This document shows positions 1 through 8,075 of a stretch of 64,000 nt of DNA, in pieces. The notes under the pieces were generated by a model. It was not told the origin of the DNA. It ran no database searches and saw only the letters and a program-made list of their open reading frames with translations. This DNA is from Gemmatimonadota bacterium (lineage in GTDB: Bacteria; Gemmatimonadota; Gemmatimonadetes; Gemmatimonadales; Gemmatimonadaceae), in the NCBI GenBank assembly GCA_027307165.1, contig DAHUXM010000034.1, positions 186,001 through 250,000 of the forward strand. Reading direction: 5' to 3'. How positions within the stretch are numbered: position 1 is the stretch's first letter; each line of letters starts with the position of its first letter. A program made the position numbers and the translations under genes.

Positions 1-775
1 CGACCACAGCGAGCGACGAGTCCCCGGTTGTTGCCACGTAAATTCTGTCGCCGCTCGGAGTCGGTGCCAGCGCGACGATGTGCCCGCGCACACGGATCGA
101 AGGAACCTCGCTCAGGTCGCGTCCACGCACTCCCACGAGCGCGGTATCGGTCGCGACGTAAACGCGGTCACCCACCTGCGCGTGAACGCCGCGCATGGTG
201 ATGGGAAGCGTGACCGTGTCGCGGAGCCTTGTGTCCGGCGGATGGATGAGCCAGAGAACCGCATCGTTTCCGTGCTGGGCGTCGATCACGAGGCCGCCAT
301 CTGCCTGCGGGAAGACGGCGCGCGCAGGGTAGGGCGGCGTGAACTTCCAGTCCCCCGAGCGGGTGAGTCGAATGACCGTTCCCTTGTCGTCGACTCCGTA
401 TATGTCGGTTCCCGTGGGGGCGGTCAACGAAGCGAGCTGGGCCTTGGTCGCGATTACGGATGCGCTCATCCGGAGGTCCACGCGCCCTGGCTGGCCCTTG
501 GCGTCTACGATGGCGAGCGCGCCGCCTTCCGGATCGAAGCCCAGGACACGGTCTACGGAGGTCGTACGGCCCGTCCAGATGACGGAATCGAGCCGCGGAT
601 AGAGGTAGGCGCGGACGGTGCCGCCCTTTCGGGGCAGCCGGATCAGAATTGGATCTGGACCGCGGGCGGCCTCAGCGCGAGCCGCATTTCCTACGGTGTC
701 CGTATTCGCTTTGCGCTCTCGGCCGCAGGCAATCGCGGAGAGAAGCAACAAGGAGATGGAGAGCCGTCTGTGCAC
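1..775 (-). CDS. Beta-propeller lipoprotein, 3' end cut by window edge
   Basis: The minus-strand frame is open from a GTG at 775 to the left edge, so the C-terminus is missing. An in-frame TAA lies five codons upstream of the GTG, which limits the start. The N-terminus has two arginines, a leucine-rich stretch and a cysteine at about residue 17 (SAIAC), as in a lipoprotein signal peptide. The body holds repeated segments such as DRVYVATD and DRIYVATT, typical of YVTN-like beta-propellers. It is probably a surface or periplasmic lipoprotein; the partner or ligand cannot be told. Confidence 0.7.
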   Translation of the reverse strand, partial: MHRRLSISLLLLSAIACGRERKANTDTVGNAARAEAARGPDPILIRLPRKGGTVRAYLYPRLDSVIWTGRTTSVDRVLGFDPEGGALAIVDAKGQPGRVDLRMSASVIATKAQLASLTAPTGTDIYGVDDKGTVIRLTRSGDWKFTPPYPARAVFPQADGGLVIDAQHGNDAVLWLIHPPDTRLRDTVTLPITMRGVHAQVGDRVYVATDTALVGVRGRDLSEVPSIRVRGHIVALAPTPSGDRIYVATTGDSSLAVV

Positions 776-872
776 CGCGGGAATTTAACCGATGAAGCGC
801 GTCTTCGGGACGGTTCCAGCAGCAGGATGCGCTGCTGCTCGTCGCCGGAGAGTCGTCACCCCGCTAGTCGCC

Positions 873-900
873 CGTCACCCGCGAAAGCGGGGGATCATGG
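873..900. repeat. Single-arm remnant of the 102-bp inverted repeat
   Basis: This segment carries the GCGAAAGCGGG arm core of the repeat whose full copies lie at 4863, 15997 and 29044. No second arm is recognisable nearby, so it looks like a half copy in the 273-base gap between the edge lipoprotein and the metallopeptidase gene. Confidence 0.5.
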
Positions 901-959
901 TAGAGGATCAGGTCACGCTGCCCATGTTTGCACGTGTCGCCTTCGGTTGATGAACAGCC

Positions 960-983
960 GATCTCCTGATTTCCCAGGAGATC
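960..983 (-). terminator. Hairpin after the metallopeptidase gene
   Basis: A perfect 9-bp stem (GATCTCCTG / CAGGAGATC) with a 6-base loop lies about 65 bases past the stop of the gene ending at 1049. There is no T-run, so it may be a weak or Rho-assisted terminator, or an mRNA-stabilising hairpin. Confidence 0.4.
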
Positions 984-1048
984 CGTCACGCGGCAGGCGT
1001 AAACGACGGTGGCGAACGTAGGGCGCGGATGCATCCGCGCCTGTCCCT

Positions 1049-4000
1049 TTAATAAGCCACGCCCAACGAGAACGTCCAGTTGTAGCCCGTGTATCCCGGC
1101 CGGTCCAACGGCCGCGCGATCGACCAGTTCAGTATCGCGAGATTGAACAGATTCACGCGAATTGTCCCGCCGTAGCTGCGCAGGAAGTATCGGTCGATGT
1201 CCAGATTCGGGTTGAAGTTGCGCGGCCGCGCGAAGTGGATCGCCTGGCCCGCGTTCCATGCAAGGCCCGCGTCATAGAACAGTGCGCCGTCGACGGGCGG
1301 TATTCCGATCGGAAGCGCTCCCAGATCGAAGCGCCGGATGATGGGGAAGCGCAGCTCCTCGTTGAACACGACTGCGCGCGTTCCGATCAGCTGCGGCGCC
1401 GCGCAGCCGTTTGCATACACGCTGCCCGTGTTGAGGAACGACGAACACGAATAACCGCCGTAGAAGCTCGACTGGTCGTACCCGCGTACGAAGTCCGGAC
1501 TGCCAACGTAGATCGGTAGCTGGAACGCGTCACGCCCGTAGGAGCCATCAAAGAACAGGCGCGTCGCGAATGTCAGCGTATTGAACACGATCGGATCGTA
1601 TCGCCGGTAGTCGGCCGTGTAATTCATGAACTTGAGATTGCCGATCGCGGGCGACACAGCGAAGCGCATGCGCCGGCCACTTACCGGCCCCGTGTTGCCG
1701 AACAGCGAGTTGTCGGTAACATACGCCGCGTTCGGAGACAGGAAGGACAGCGTGCCGAGTGACTGCCCGTTGGTCTGGGAGAAATTGCCCAGATAGTCGT
1801 ACGTCTGCGTAACGTAGCCGCGCCCGATCGCACTGGCGCCGAGTCCAAGCTCGAACCGCTGGAACCGGTTCAACGGATACGCCGCCGTGATCGAGGCGCT
1901 TCGTATTACGTAGCGCAGGAACTGGAATTGATACTGCGAACCATCGGGTGATACCTGCGCGGCCGTATTGAGATACGCAACATCCTGCGACACGCCCGTT
2001 ATGTACTGCCAGCGGTGCGCCATGTTGGCATACGCCAGCAGCAGACTCGCATCCTGTATCCGGCCGTACACACCGCCGCCGACCGCAAGCTGGTGATCGC
2101 CGGTCAGATCGCTGAAGACGAGCGTCGTCCCGCCACCGTACTGCGTGCCGTATCCGCCGCCAGTCGACACGCCGACCGTGCCGCCGGAGATGTAATCCGG
2201 CTGGAAGCTCACGCGATACGGGTAATCCTTGAACGTGAGGGTGTCCGGCATTCCCGTCACAGGGTCGGCCAGAAGTGTAGCGACGCTCGACACGTTGGTG
2301 CTGTCGGATTTCTCCGCTGCCGACAGCGTCCCCGATTGCCGCGCGCCACTCGCGGATCTGTAGGTCGAGGTCGCGTTGCTCGGGCGACCCGGCGTCGAAT
2401 CGCGAACCGCGGCCGTCGGCGCACCGGCGGCTGCAACCGTAGCTGCGGGCTGCGCAGGAATGGCCGTCGCGTACTGCCGCGGATGATCGATGTACCAGAC
2501 TGTGAAGTCGTTGCGATCGAAGTAAGTGAAGGCAAGTCGATCGGTCGCGCGCGACCAGCTCATCACGGGACTCGTCTCGGTGAACTGGCTGATTCCGGAC
2601 TGCACATTCGTCACGCGCAGATCCTGATTTGACGCGAGATCGTGCAGATAGATGTTGGGCGTTCCATTGCGATCGGATACGTATGCGATCGACTTGCTGT
2701 CCGGCGACCACACTGGATTGATGCTGAGTCCAGTCTGTCCTGGAAGCACTTCGCTCGTGCCGCTCTGCAGGTCGTACACTGCGATCTGCATCTTGCCCAG
2801 CTTCAGCGTCGGGAGATCGGTGCTCGCGCGATCCGTGGCATACGCGATGCGCGTACCGTCAGGTGACCACGACGGCATCTCGTCGCCGTAACGGTCGCTG
2901 GTCAGACGGCGAAGGTTCTTGCCGTCGACATCGACGATGTAGAGATCCGTGATTCCGTCGGCGAAGCCACTGAAGACGATGTGCTTGCCGTCCGGCGAAT
3001 ATGACGGACTCAGCACGCCGTCCAGTGGAAGCTTGTCGTACTGTACCACGTCGCCCGTTGCGACGTCGGCGATCGAGAGTACGTCACGTCCTTCCGTCTG
3101 TGCGGTGAACGCGAACTTCTTGCTGTCCGGCGAGAAGGAGCCCTGCGAATACAGCAATCGCAGCTCCTCGAATCGTGGATTGGTCGTCGTCTTCACCAAT
3201 CGCTTTATTCGCTTGCCGGTGGTCGCATTGCCAAGGTACAGATCGATGAATATCTCACCCTTCTTCACGCTTCCGTTGGACAGAAACGCGATGGTCTTTC
3301 CGTCCGGTGACAGGACCGGCGCGATGAAGATCGAGCCACCTGTGATCTTCGGTGTAAGTAGCGGAGTCGCGAAGTCGCGCACGCGCTGCATCGACGCGAG
3401 CTGCGGAAGGTACTGCTCGCGCGTCGCTGCACGCCACTGGTCGCTCAACTGCGGAAGGGTGATGCCGAGCTCGTGCTCGAAGCCGCGGTCGATCCCCATC
3501 GTCGTAACGCTCTGCAGTATCTCGCCGATCGCACCGTCGCCCCAGCGCTCGCCGATGTAGCGCCAGAGCGCCTCACCGTACCGATACGGGAAGTAGTCGT
3601 TCGGGTCGTCCGTCATCTGCTTGATCGTGGGCATGCTACCGTTCTCGACGGCATTCCTGATCCACATGGTCGTCAGCGGATGATTCGGTCCGAGCGACAG
3701 GTACTCGGCCATCCCCTCCATGAACCAGCCGGGCGGATTCACCTGCTCGAGGTTCTGGATGTTCGCGCCAGCCTTTCCTTCAGCAAATACGTCGAATTGA
3801 AACTGGTGCACCATCTCGTGCGTCAGCACGTGCTCGAAGCTGTCGTAGTCGCCTGTAAACGGGAGCTCGATTCTCTGACGCATCGGCTCCGTCACGCCGC
3901 CGACGCCCTCGCCCAGATCACCGTTGATGTTGCTCTGACCGAAATCCTGGCGCGAGGCGTAGAGCAGGATCGGCTTCTTTTCGCGGAACTGATGCCCCAG

Positions 4001-4234
4001 CAGGCGCGAAAGACGGGAGTACGACCGCTCGGCCATCCGCGCAGCATCGCGCACCGGGAGCTTCTCTTCGGGATAGTAGTGAATCAGGAAGTGCTCCGTC
4101 TCCAGAACACGCCAGCGAAAGTAGCGGTATTTGACCTGATTCTGCCCGAAATAACGCTGTGCGCTCGCCGGTGCTGCGGAAACCAGCATCGCAGCAGCGG
4201 CCAGCACTCCGAACACCCGCGACGCGACAGTCAT
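1049..4234 (-). CDS. Secreted MA-like metallopeptidase / TolB-like propeller / outer-membrane barrel protein
   Basis: This 1061-residue protein has a Sec signal peptide (residues 1-26, cleaving after ASA-Q). Residues 139-143 form an HEMVH zinc motif, and a plausible third ligand is E177 in the EGMAEY helix, as in gluzincins of the peptidase MA type. Residues about 290-590 hold repeated SPDGK/SWSPDGT units of a TolB/WD40-like propeller. A low-complexity Ala/Thr/Ser linker follows near 595-660. The last 400 residues are Gly/Tyr-rich with alternating strands and end in an aromatic-containing strand, like a BamA/TamA-type barrel. It probably sits in the outer membrane with protease and propeller in the periplasm. 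The ATG overlaps the rsfS stop by 4 bases (ATGA), so the two are co-translated. Substrate is unknown. Confidence 0.85.
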   Translation of the reverse strand: MTVASRVFGVLAAAAMLVSAAPASAQRYFGQNQVKYRYFRWRVLETEHFLIHYYPEEKLPVRDAARMAERSYSRLSRLLGHQFREKKPILLYASRQDFGQSNINGDLGEGVGGVTEPMRQRIELPFTGDYDSFEHVLTHEMVHQFQFDVFAEGKAGANIQNLEQVNPPGWFMEGMAEYLSLGPNHPLTTMWIRNAVENGSMPTIKQMTDDPNDYFPYRYGEALWRYIGERWGDGAIGEILQSVTTMGIDRGFEHELGITLPQLSDQWRAATREQYLPQLASMQRVRDFATPLLTPKITGGSIFIAPVLSPDGKTIAFLSNGSVKKGEIFIDLYLGNATTGKRIKRLVKTTTNPRFEELRLLYSQGSFSPDSKKFAFTAQTEGRDVLSIADVATGDVVQYDKLPLDGVLSPSYSPDGKHIVFSGFADGITDLYIVDVDGKNLRRLTSDRYGDEMPSWSPDGTRIAYATDRASTDLPTLKLGKMQIAVYDLQSGTSEVLPGQTGLSINPVWSPDSKSIAYVSDRNGTPNIYLHDLASNQDLRVTNVQSGISQFTETSPVMSWSRATDRLAFTYFDRNDFTVWYIDHPRQYATAIPAQPAATVAAAGAPTAAVRDSTPGRPSNATSTYRSASGARQSGTLSAAEKSDSTNVSSVATLLADPVTGMPDTLTFKDYPYRVSFQPDYISGGTVGVSTGGGYGTQYGGGTTLVFSDLTGDHQLAVGGGVYGRIQDASLLLAYANMAHRWQYITGVSQDVAYLNTAAQVSPDGSQYQFQFLRYVIRSASITAAYPLNRFQRFELGLGASAIGRGYVTQTYDYLGNFSQTNGQSLGTLSFLSPNAAYVTDNSLFGNTGPVSGRRMRFAVSPAIGNLKFMNYTADYRRYDPIVFNTLTFATRLFFDGSYGRDAFQLPIYVGSPDFVRGYDQSSFYGGYSCSSFLNTGSVYANGCAAPQLIGTRAVVFNEELRFPIIRRFDLGALPIGIPPVDGALFYDAGLAWNAGQAIHFARPRNFNPNLDIDRYFLRSYGGTIRVNLFNLAILNWSIARPLDRPGYTGYNWTFSLGVAY

Positions 4235-4617
4235 TTTATGCTCTCCGTGACTTGCTCAGCCTTGATCGGGACGACTTCCGCGTCGCCCCACAACCGCTCG
4301 AGCTGGTAGAAATCGCGCAACGTGGGGTGAAAGATGTGCACCAGGAAATCGACGTAATCCAGAAGCACCCACCGCCCCTGACTCAACCCCTCGACGTGAT
4401 GCGCACGCATTCCCTGTTTGCGCAATTCGGCCATCACGTGCTCCGCGATCGAGCGCACGTGTGTGTCTGAAGTGCCGCTTGCAATCAGAAAGCAGTCAGT
4501 CATGTCGCTGACACCTTCGAGATTCAGGATGACTACATCGTTTGCTTTTACGTCAACACATACGGCCGCTGCGCGTTGCGCTGCGGCGAGGGAAGTCGAA
4601 ACGGTTGTGGCGGCCAT
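4231..4617 (-). CDS. rsfS: Ribosomal silencing factor RsfS
   Basis: This 128-residue protein matches the Iojap/DUF143 family, with the DCFLIASGTSDTHVRSIAEH core and a C-terminal LLDYVDFLVHIF segment. RsfS binds ribosomal protein L14 on the 50S subunit and blocks subunit joining when nutrients are scarce. The length is normal for the family. Its stop codon overlaps the ATG of the downstream metallopeptidase gene by 4 bases; the usual rsfS partners (nadD, LytR-type genes) are not adjacent. Confidence 0.93.
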   Translation of the reverse strand: MAATTVSTSLAAAQRAAAVCVDVKANDVVILNLEGVSDMTDCFLIASGTSDTHVRSIAEHVMAELRKQGMRAHHVEGLSQGRWVLLDYVDFLVHIFHPTLRDFYQLERLWGDAEVVPIKAEQVTESIK

Positions 4618-4984
4618 TCTACTCCTGAAGCGGGATTCGGATTACGGTTTTCAGCCGGTGTGCTCCACGGCGCTAATTCTACACACGAAACAGCATTTCG
4701 TGCGCCAGCGGCAGAGCCTGGGATCACATTCTGGGGCCAACGGCGGCAAGGGATCGGTGTATGGTAATACGACTGCGGGGGACAGTCGGTTGTTAAGACC
4801 GTCCGTCCCCCGATTGGCGTCACAAGAACCACGGATAGCTCAACGAAATTCGTCCGTCCGTCGTCATTCCCGCGAAAGCGGGAATCCATGTTATCGATCT
4901 CCAAGTGCGATGCGAGCCGGCAACGGGTCGGCCGCAGGTGGATTCCCGCTTTCGCGGGAATGACGATCCCTTGAATCCGCGCCC
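4618..4984. other. Gene-free gap between rplI and rsfS
   Basis: I see no credible gene in this 367-base gap. It holds the full 102-bp repeat at 4863-4964 and an imperfect hairpin at 4776-4812 (about 13 pairs, two mismatches, CGGGGGAC / GTCCCCCG arms). The hairpin lacks a T-run but could end the rplI transcript. The rsfS promoter should lie in the left part; no clear -10/-35 pair was found. Confidence 0.6.
4863..4964 (+). repeat. 102-bp inverted-repeat element, copy A
   Basis: Ends are GTCATTCCCGCGAAAGCGGG and its near inverted complement. Each arm is itself a small hairpin (CCCGCgaaaGCGGG). Inside the left arm is ATGTTATCGATCT, shared with the other full copies. Same length and orientation as copy C at 29044-29145; copy B at 15997-16098 is inverted. 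It resembles a REPIN or small non-autonomous element and contains no ORF. Confidence 0.8.
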
Positions 4985-5428
4985 TTACTGCTTGATGACC
5001 CAGACCTTGATCTCGGGATGCACGTCAGCGTGCAGTCGTACCGGCACGCGATAGACGCCGAGGGCCTTGATCGGCTCGTGGAGCTCGATCTGACGCTTCT
5101 CCACATGCAGCCCCTGAGCTGCGAGCTGAGCGGCGATATCGCTCGATGTGACCGAGCCAAACAGCTTGCCCTCCTCTCCGACGCGTGCGGAGAAGGTGAG
5201 TGACACCTGTTCCAGCTTTTCCGCCAGCTCGCGCGCCGATCCGCGGCGTGCCTCTTCGGCGGACTCGAGCCGCTGGCGCTCCTGTTCGATCTTGCGCTTG
5301 TTGCCCTCGGTCGCGAGATACGCGACGCCCCGGGGAAGGAGATAGTTGCGGCCGTAACCGTTGGAGACGCTCACGACGTCGCCCGTATGGCCGAGCTTCT
5401 CGACCGCCTGCCGAAGAATGACTTCCAT
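4985..5428 (-). CDS. rplI: 50S ribosomal protein L9
   Basis: This 147-residue protein starts MEVILRQAVEKLGHTGDVV and has the NGYGRNYLLPRGVA signature of L9, followed by a charged central helix (about 40-75) and the C-terminal 23S-binding domain. It binds near the L1 stalk of the 50S subunit. It is the last gene of the rpsF-rpsR-DUF2232-rplI run, a common bacterial order. Confidence 0.97.
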   Translation of the reverse strand: MEVILRQAVEKLGHTGDVVSVSNGYGRNYLLPRGVAYLATEGNKRKIEQERQRLESAEEARRGSARELAEKLEQVSLTFSARVGEEGKLFGSVTSSDIAAQLAAQGLHVEKRQIELHEPIKALGVYRVPVRLHADVHPEIKVWVIKQ

Positions 5429-5471
5429 GTTTACCTCAACTCCGCTTGTTGAACGTCTTGTTGAACGTCAA

Positions 5472-6482
5472 TCACCTGGTCGTATCCACATTCGCGCGAG
5501 TCCGCCAGTCCATCCACGTATCGCCTACACCAACACCCAGCGCCAGCGCTCCAAGCATGAGCGGCGCGAACACCGTCATGACGATCAGGAGCGTCGCAGC
5601 CCACTTTCCGCGTGTCATGAACGACAGCACGCCGACACCGCGGAAGAGATACAGGGCACCGAAGAACACCAGCAAGTTCAGTCCAGCATCCCGTCCGTCC
5701 GCGAATACCGGAAGGAAGAAGATCGTTGCACCAACGGCCAGACCCCAGATGAGCTGGTCGTTGAAGCGAAACTGCTTTACCGCGCCGAGCGCCGGCCCCA
5801 GATCGGCCGAGGCAACTCGGTGATAGATCACCCACGCGAGCACCAGAGCCAGTAGCGACTCCAGCGCCACCAGTGCCGGAACCGTACGTGCGGAGCGGTT
5901 CGCGATGGTGCGCAGATCAGCCTCGTTCGACTTGACCATGCTGTCGAGACTGGGACTGCGCTCGACCGCTCGTTGCCATACCGGCGAGGCGGCCATGTCG
6001 TTCACCACGGCCACGGTTTCGTCCGTGCGCCGGTTGAACTCCGTCTTCATCGCCGCCCGGACCGACGGAATCCCATCAGGCGTCGAGATCGTGACCGCGA
6101 ACGCCACGACCGATGCGATTCCGAGAGCGGACAGTGCCCTTACCAGAAACTTGTCGCCCGGCGTCAGCAGCGACGCCAGGCCGAACGACGCCGCCAGCAG
6201 CAGCGTCCATCCGTGTACCAGGGATCGGTAGCTGCCGGGTCCGGGTCCGACCGGGCTTGTGGCGGCATACCAACCCAGAATTATCGCGACGACGGCCAGC
6301 CAGATGCCGCCACCGTTCCACCAGCCGAGCGCCGCACAAACCGCTAGCGTCGCAGCGAGCAGGATCCAGGTTTCCGTGATTGGTACCACCGACCGCAGTG
6401 CGCTCGGGAATCCCGGGAGCACCAGGAAGGCGAAGAGCGCCAGGAGCGCGGCCCGCCAACCGGGTGCGAGGAGACGTGACAC
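5472..6482 (-). CDS. DUF2232-like multi-pass membrane protein
   Basis: The chosen GTG at 6482 lies 19 bases past the rpsR stop and gives 336 residues starting MSRLLAPGWR. A longer frame to 6590 would overlap rpsR by about 90 bases and add non-hydrophobic sequence, so I reject it. The protein has about eight hydrophobic segments and a C-terminal block (GLNLLVFFGALYLFRG) like the YybS/DUF2232 family, which often sits between rpsR and rplI. Its function is not established; an inner-membrane role is inferred from the segments. Confidence 0.8.
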   Translation of the reverse strand: MSRLLAPGWRAALLALFAFLVLPGFPSALRSVVPITETWILLAATLAVCAALGWWNGGGIWLAVVAIILGWYAATSPVGPGPGSYRSLVHGWTLLLAASFGLASLLTPGDKFLVRALSALGIASVVAFAVTISTPDGIPSVRAAMKTEFNRRTDETVAVVNDMAASPVWQRAVERSPSLDSMVKSNEADLRTIANRSARTVPALVALESLLALVLAWVIYHRVASADLGPALGAVKQFRFNDQLIWGLAVGATIFFLPVFADGRDAGLNLLVFFGALYLFRGVGVLSFMTRGKWAATLLIVMTVFAPLMLGALALGVGVGDTWMDWRTRANVDTTR

Positions 6483-6501
6483 AGCTCGATCGAGCGCCAG
6501 A

Positions 6502-6726
6502 CTAGGCGCCCTGGCTCCTCGTGTACGGAAGCAGGGCGAGGTAGCGAGCACGCTTGATGGCGCGCGCCAACTGCCGCTGATGCCGGGCATCGACGCCGCT
6601 CAGGCGGCCGGGAAGGATCTTGCCATTCTCGGTGATGAAGCGGCTGAGAAAGCGCTCGTCCTTGTAGTCGATGAAGCGAATGCCGGCTTCCAGAACCGGT
6701 GAGACCTTCTTGTTGCGTCTGGCCAT
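6502..6726 (-). CDS. rpsR: 30S ribosomal protein S18
   Basis: This 74-residue protein has the S18 core [20 protein letters not shown] and the basic [18 protein letters not shown] tail. It binds 16S rRNA together with S6, whose gene lies 3 bases upstream. The long frame at 6600-7019 is a shadow of rpsR and rpsF. Confidence 0.97.
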   Translation of the reverse strand: MARRNKKVSPVLEAGIRFIDYKDERFLSRFITENGKILPGRLSGVDARHQRQLARAIKRARYLALLPYTRSQGA

Positions 6727-6729
6727 TGG

Positions 6730-7101
6730 TTAGTCCTCGTCCTCGTCGTCTTCTTCTTCCGCCAGAGCGCGGGCGCGCGCGGCGTTGGCTTCGACACGGT
6801 CGGCGGGAACGCCGAGCTCGTGCTCGTAGAGGCTGATGAGATAGCGGATGACGCCGTCATCGAGTTTGAGCGAGCGCTCGAACTCGGGCAGGGTCGTGGT
6901 GTCGGCGGCGAAGCGCGCGACGACATAGTAGCCGTTCTCGTGGCGGCCGATCTTGTAGGCCAGCTGACGGCGGCCCCAGATGTCGAGCTTGGCGTCTTCG
7001 GTGAGGCTGAGCAGGCCATGATGGCGGCTCAGCTTCTCGGTAATGGCGGCGTCTTCGAGTGCAGAATCGAAGATGTACACCGCCTCGTATTCACGAGTCA
7101 T
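6730..7101 (-). CDS. rpsF: 30S ribosomal protein S6
   Basis: The ATG at 7101 gives 123 residues starting MTREYEAVYIFDS, the normal S6 start. It is preceded by AAGGAGG at a suitable distance, so the longer frame to 7368 is rejected. The fold core includes the WGRRQLAYKI segment. The C-terminus is a run of Glu/Asp (EEEDDEDED), as in many S6 proteins that may be tailed further. First gene of the S6-S18-DUF2232-L9 operon. Confidence 0.96.
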   Translation of the reverse strand: MTREYEAVYIFDSALEDAAITEKLSRHHGLLSLTEDAKLDIWGRRQLAYKIGRHENGYYVVARFAADTTTLPEFERSLKLDDGVIRYLISLYEHELGVPADRVEANAARARALAEEEDDEDED

Positions 7102-7186
7102 GTGCTGGCAATCCTCCTTGTGGTCATAACCGCCCCCGGGTGGTTGCCGGAACCGAGGGAAGGGATGGGTTTTTGTGTAGCCTTCA

Positions 7187-7216
7187 AATATAGTTGGGCG
7201 CCGCGTCGGAGACCAA
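7187..7216 (-). promoter_or_regulatory. Likely sigma70-type promoter of the rpsF operon
   Basis: On the minus strand TATATT (7187-7192) and TTGGTC (7211-7216) are 18 bases apart, about 85 bases upstream of the rpsF ATG. The surrounding bases are clearly AT-richer than the genes. The leader between promoter and ATG could hold an S6/S18 autoregulatory site, but no structure is obvious. Confidence 0.5.
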
Positions 7217-7277
7217 CTCGGGTAAAGAAGCTTTCCGGACGGGGGCGTGGTCACAAAGATGATCCCGCGGCAAACGA

Positions 7278-8072
7278 CTAGGTCCTGAGTCGCCGCGCCA
7301 GCCGTTGCGCATTCACATCGCCGTGCGGTGCCAGCGGACGCCAGAATTTGTAGACGTACTTGTTCCACCCCGCGAGGTTGCGTCCGCTCTCGGCGACCGG
7401 GATCAATCGGCGGGCCGGTATTGCGAGCAATCGTCGCCGCATTCGATGTCCGAGTGCATGACCGTCCCTCGGCCGATACTGCGCCCAGCCGATCGATCCG
7501 CTGAAACCGGCGGGACCGAATTCGTCGGATTCGAGCAGATCCTCGACGAACACGCGCAGCGAGCCCTCGAACGTGCCGAGCACGTCATGCATCGCGACCA
7601 CTGCACCGTCGGCCAGAAAGGGCTTGAACATCTCCACGTCTGCGTGCGCGCCCGCATAGGTATGGTCGCCGTCGATCCAGAGGAAACGTATCGGCCCGTT
7701 CCACGTCGCGGCCACGTCGTGCGAGAATGCGCGGTGCGGGACGACGTGCGTGCTGCTGCCAGTGCGCTCGATGTGCGCGATGAACTCGTCGTACGACGTC
7801 ACAGCGCCATGCAGATCGGGATCCGTTGACGACGGCGACGTGTGTGGATCTATCGCATGCACGGGATCCAGCTCGAGCATGCGAGCAACGGTTCCGAGCC
7901 CGACTGTAGAGCGGCCCTTGAAGCTTCCGATCTCAATGTTCGCCCCTTCCGCAGGAGCAAGCGCGAGCGCGGTCATGATGAACCGAGCCTCGCGCTCCGA
8001 CAGATATCCGGGCGTATCACGCACGCGCGACCAACCCTGGTCTACGGCGTCGGTGACTCGCGCAAGATCCAT
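7278..8072 (-). CDS. Class I SAM-dependent methyltransferase (Methyltransf_24-like)
   Basis: This 264-residue protein has a SAM-binding EIGSFKGRSTVGL motif (about 47-59). An acidic WIDGDHTYAG segment with an AMHDV follow-up is typical of Methyltransf_24 and sugar/secondary-metabolite O-methyltransferases. It lacks DNA-methylase motifs (NPPY/DPPY). The preceding nuclease gene stops with TAA at 8076-8078; a GTG follows at once and an ATG at 8072 is the next codon, either of which may be the start. Because no gap separates it from the nuclease gene it is probably the last cistron of the defence-like operon, but its function may be unrelated. Substrate unknown. Confidence 0.75.
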   Translation of the reverse strand: MDLARVTDAVDQGWSRVRDTPGYLSEREARFIMTALALAPAEGANIEIGSFKGRSTVGLGTVARMLELDPVHAIDPHTSPSSTDPDLHGAVTSYDEFIAHIERTGSSTHVVPHRAFSHDVAATWNGPIRFLWIDGDHTYAGAHADVEMFKPFLADGAVVAMHDVLGTFEGSLRVFVEDLLESDEFGPAGFSGSIGWAQYRPRDGHALGHRMRRRLLAIPARRLIPVAESGRNLAGWNKYVYKFWRPLAPHGDVNAQRLARRLRT

Positions 8073-8075
8073 CAC

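Noticed and set aside
80-1021. 313-codon plus-strand frame at the left edge
   Set aside because: The minus strand encodes a signal peptide and propeller repeats over the same bases; the plus frame has biased Arg-rich composition.
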